Positions 63,453-64,000 of a stretch of 64,000 nt of DNA are shown here, one piece after another. The translations under genes were made by a program, and so were the position numbers. Under the pieces are notes generated by a model that saw only the letters and a list, made by a program, of their open reading frames with translations, did not search any database and was not told the origin of the DNA. This DNA is from an uncultured Chthonomonas sp. (GTDB taxonomy: Bacteria; Armatimonadota; Chthonomonadetes; Chthonomonadales; Chthonomonadaceae). Every line of letters begins with the position of its first letter. Positions within the stretch are counted from its first letter, which is position 1. The stretch spans positions 17,980-81,979 of the forward strand of contig CAIXIX010000086.1 in assembly GCA_903919615.1 (NCBI GenBank), given 5' to 3'.

Positions 63453-63828
63453 CTACATCTCCTTCAGTTTCTGTGGCATCGCCGCCCAGATATGAGGATA
63501 CATGTCACGGTTTCTCCCAACTTCGTCACCTGGCTCGTGTATGTCCTTTACTGGCTTATCGAGGCGCTGTTCCACCGCTTCAAGTTTGTGCATATATAAT
63601 TCGTACGGTATCGAAATAACTCCGATCGTTATCAGTACCCCCCCAGCTATAGGCATATTATAGTTCACCAAACCACACCCGAGACCAAAGCACGCTAAGT
63701 CTGTGATCATGATATGCCCACTCGGATCCAACGCATTCACCGGATCGTGTTCACAGTACAGATACGGTTTCTGATCCAGATAGGTATCTCGACTCGTGAA
63801 CGTGCCCGTTTGTGGATCGTAGTAACGG
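63453..63828 (-). CDS. RHS repeat-associated core C-terminal tip, copy 2, with variable end
   Basis: The frame reads LVRYYDPQTGTFTSRDTY, then YLYCEHDPVNALDPSGH (RHS core end), and continues for about 90 residues with a membrane-like segment (GGVLITIGVISIPYELYM) and a charged end (PQKLKEM). After DPSGH it shares nothing with copy 1, as in RHS/polymorphic toxins where only the tip changes. The track's start (63740, GTG) is inside the core; the true start is not visible. It may be an orphan C-terminal cassette. Confidence 0.75.
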
Positions 63829-63829
63829 A

Positions 63830-64000
63830 CTAGCTGGCCGATCCTGAACCAGTTCCCGACAATGGTATCGTACCGCCGCCGGGCAAGTTTGAAACAGCAA
63901 TCTCGCGCTTTTCGTAATCCTTCAAATCTAGCCAGGCAGAATACATCAAGAGAGACGACAGGACAGAAGTTATTAACTTACCTGAGTTGCTAAATAATGG
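63830..64000 (-). CDS. C-terminal part of an unidentified protein, running off the window
   Basis: The frame is open from the right edge on the minus strand and ends at TAG (63830-63832). The last residues are rich in Ser/Gly (LPGGGTIPLSGTGSGSAS). It lies directly before the RHS tip in a different frame, so it may be the remnant of the RHS gene body displaced by a frameshift, or an unrelated gene. Confidence 0.4.
   Translation of the reverse strand, partial: PLFSNSGKLITSVLSSLLMYSAWLDLKDYEKREIAVSNLPGGGTIPLSGTGSGSAS

Overview
The window is ordinary bacterial chromosome, densely coded on both strands, with rho-independent-type hairpins and good sigma70-type promoters. No ribosomal RNA, phage, insertion sequence or CRISPR array was seen. 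The gene mix points to a free-living polysaccharide-degrading heterotroph: several secreted glycoside hydrolases, Gfo/Idh/MocA oxidoreductases, a ThuA protein, a phytanoyl-CoA dioxygenase, an exosortase fused to an EpsI domain, and short-unit intergenic repeats. My best guess is Armatimonadota or a related lineage; this is inference from gene style, not from a marker gene.

Layout. 1-6.3 kb: end of a phosphoesterase, a YadA-head-like repeat protein and a CUT1 sugar ABC operon without its ATPase. 6.4-14.8 kb: a promoter with a structured leader before an extended cobalamin/iron-type ABC ATPase, then an ADP-ribosylglycohydrolase, a lipoprotein, thioredoxin reductase, an inositol-monophosphatase-like enzyme and a RelA/SpoT homologue. 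14.8-19.0 kb: an envelope polysaccharide/protein sorting group on the minus strand (exosortase-EpsI, SurA/EpsD-like foldase, WecG/TagA glycosyltransferase fused to STAS). 20.2-23.0 kb: radA-der. 23.5-36 kb: sugar oxidoreductase, glycoside hydrolases, M1 aminopeptidase, a Thermus-type isocitrate dehydrogenase divergent from a small winged-helix regulator, a PhyH dioxygenase, a GH2 enzyme and an NlpC/P60-like protein. 36-41.6 kb: hisS, a LarC1-only protein, a TPR lipoprotein, mutY, tRNA-Phe(GAA) and an alcohol dehydrogenase. 41.6-55.5 kb: a beta-propeller/DUF11 protein, an oxidoreductase interrupted by an in-frame amber codon, GH35, an S10 carboxypeptidase, twin NTF2-like secreted proteins, a two-component system, GH43 and a nucleoside hydrolase. 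55.9-58.9 kb: an icd-mdh-thuA operon.

The last 4.4 kb is the most unusual part. Two short RHS-core C-terminal tips (about 115 bp each, roughly 85% alike by eye) sit on the minus strand, each followed by different sequence, as in displaced polymorphic-toxin cassettes. Around them lie two small zincin-like proteins with HExxH motifs, an HslV-like Ntn hydrolase with no HslU in view, a two-helix membrane protein and a 55-bp tandem repeat.

Functional themes: uptake and breakdown of plant or microbial glycans (sugar ABC, GH2, GH35, GH43-like, dehydrogenases), feeding a TCA segment (two isocitrate dehydrogenases, malate dehydrogenase); envelope export and sorting; stress and DNA maintenance (RelA/SpoT, RadA, MutY, Der, TrxB). 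Translations and motifs were read from the sequence; family names rest on recognised motifs, without database searches.
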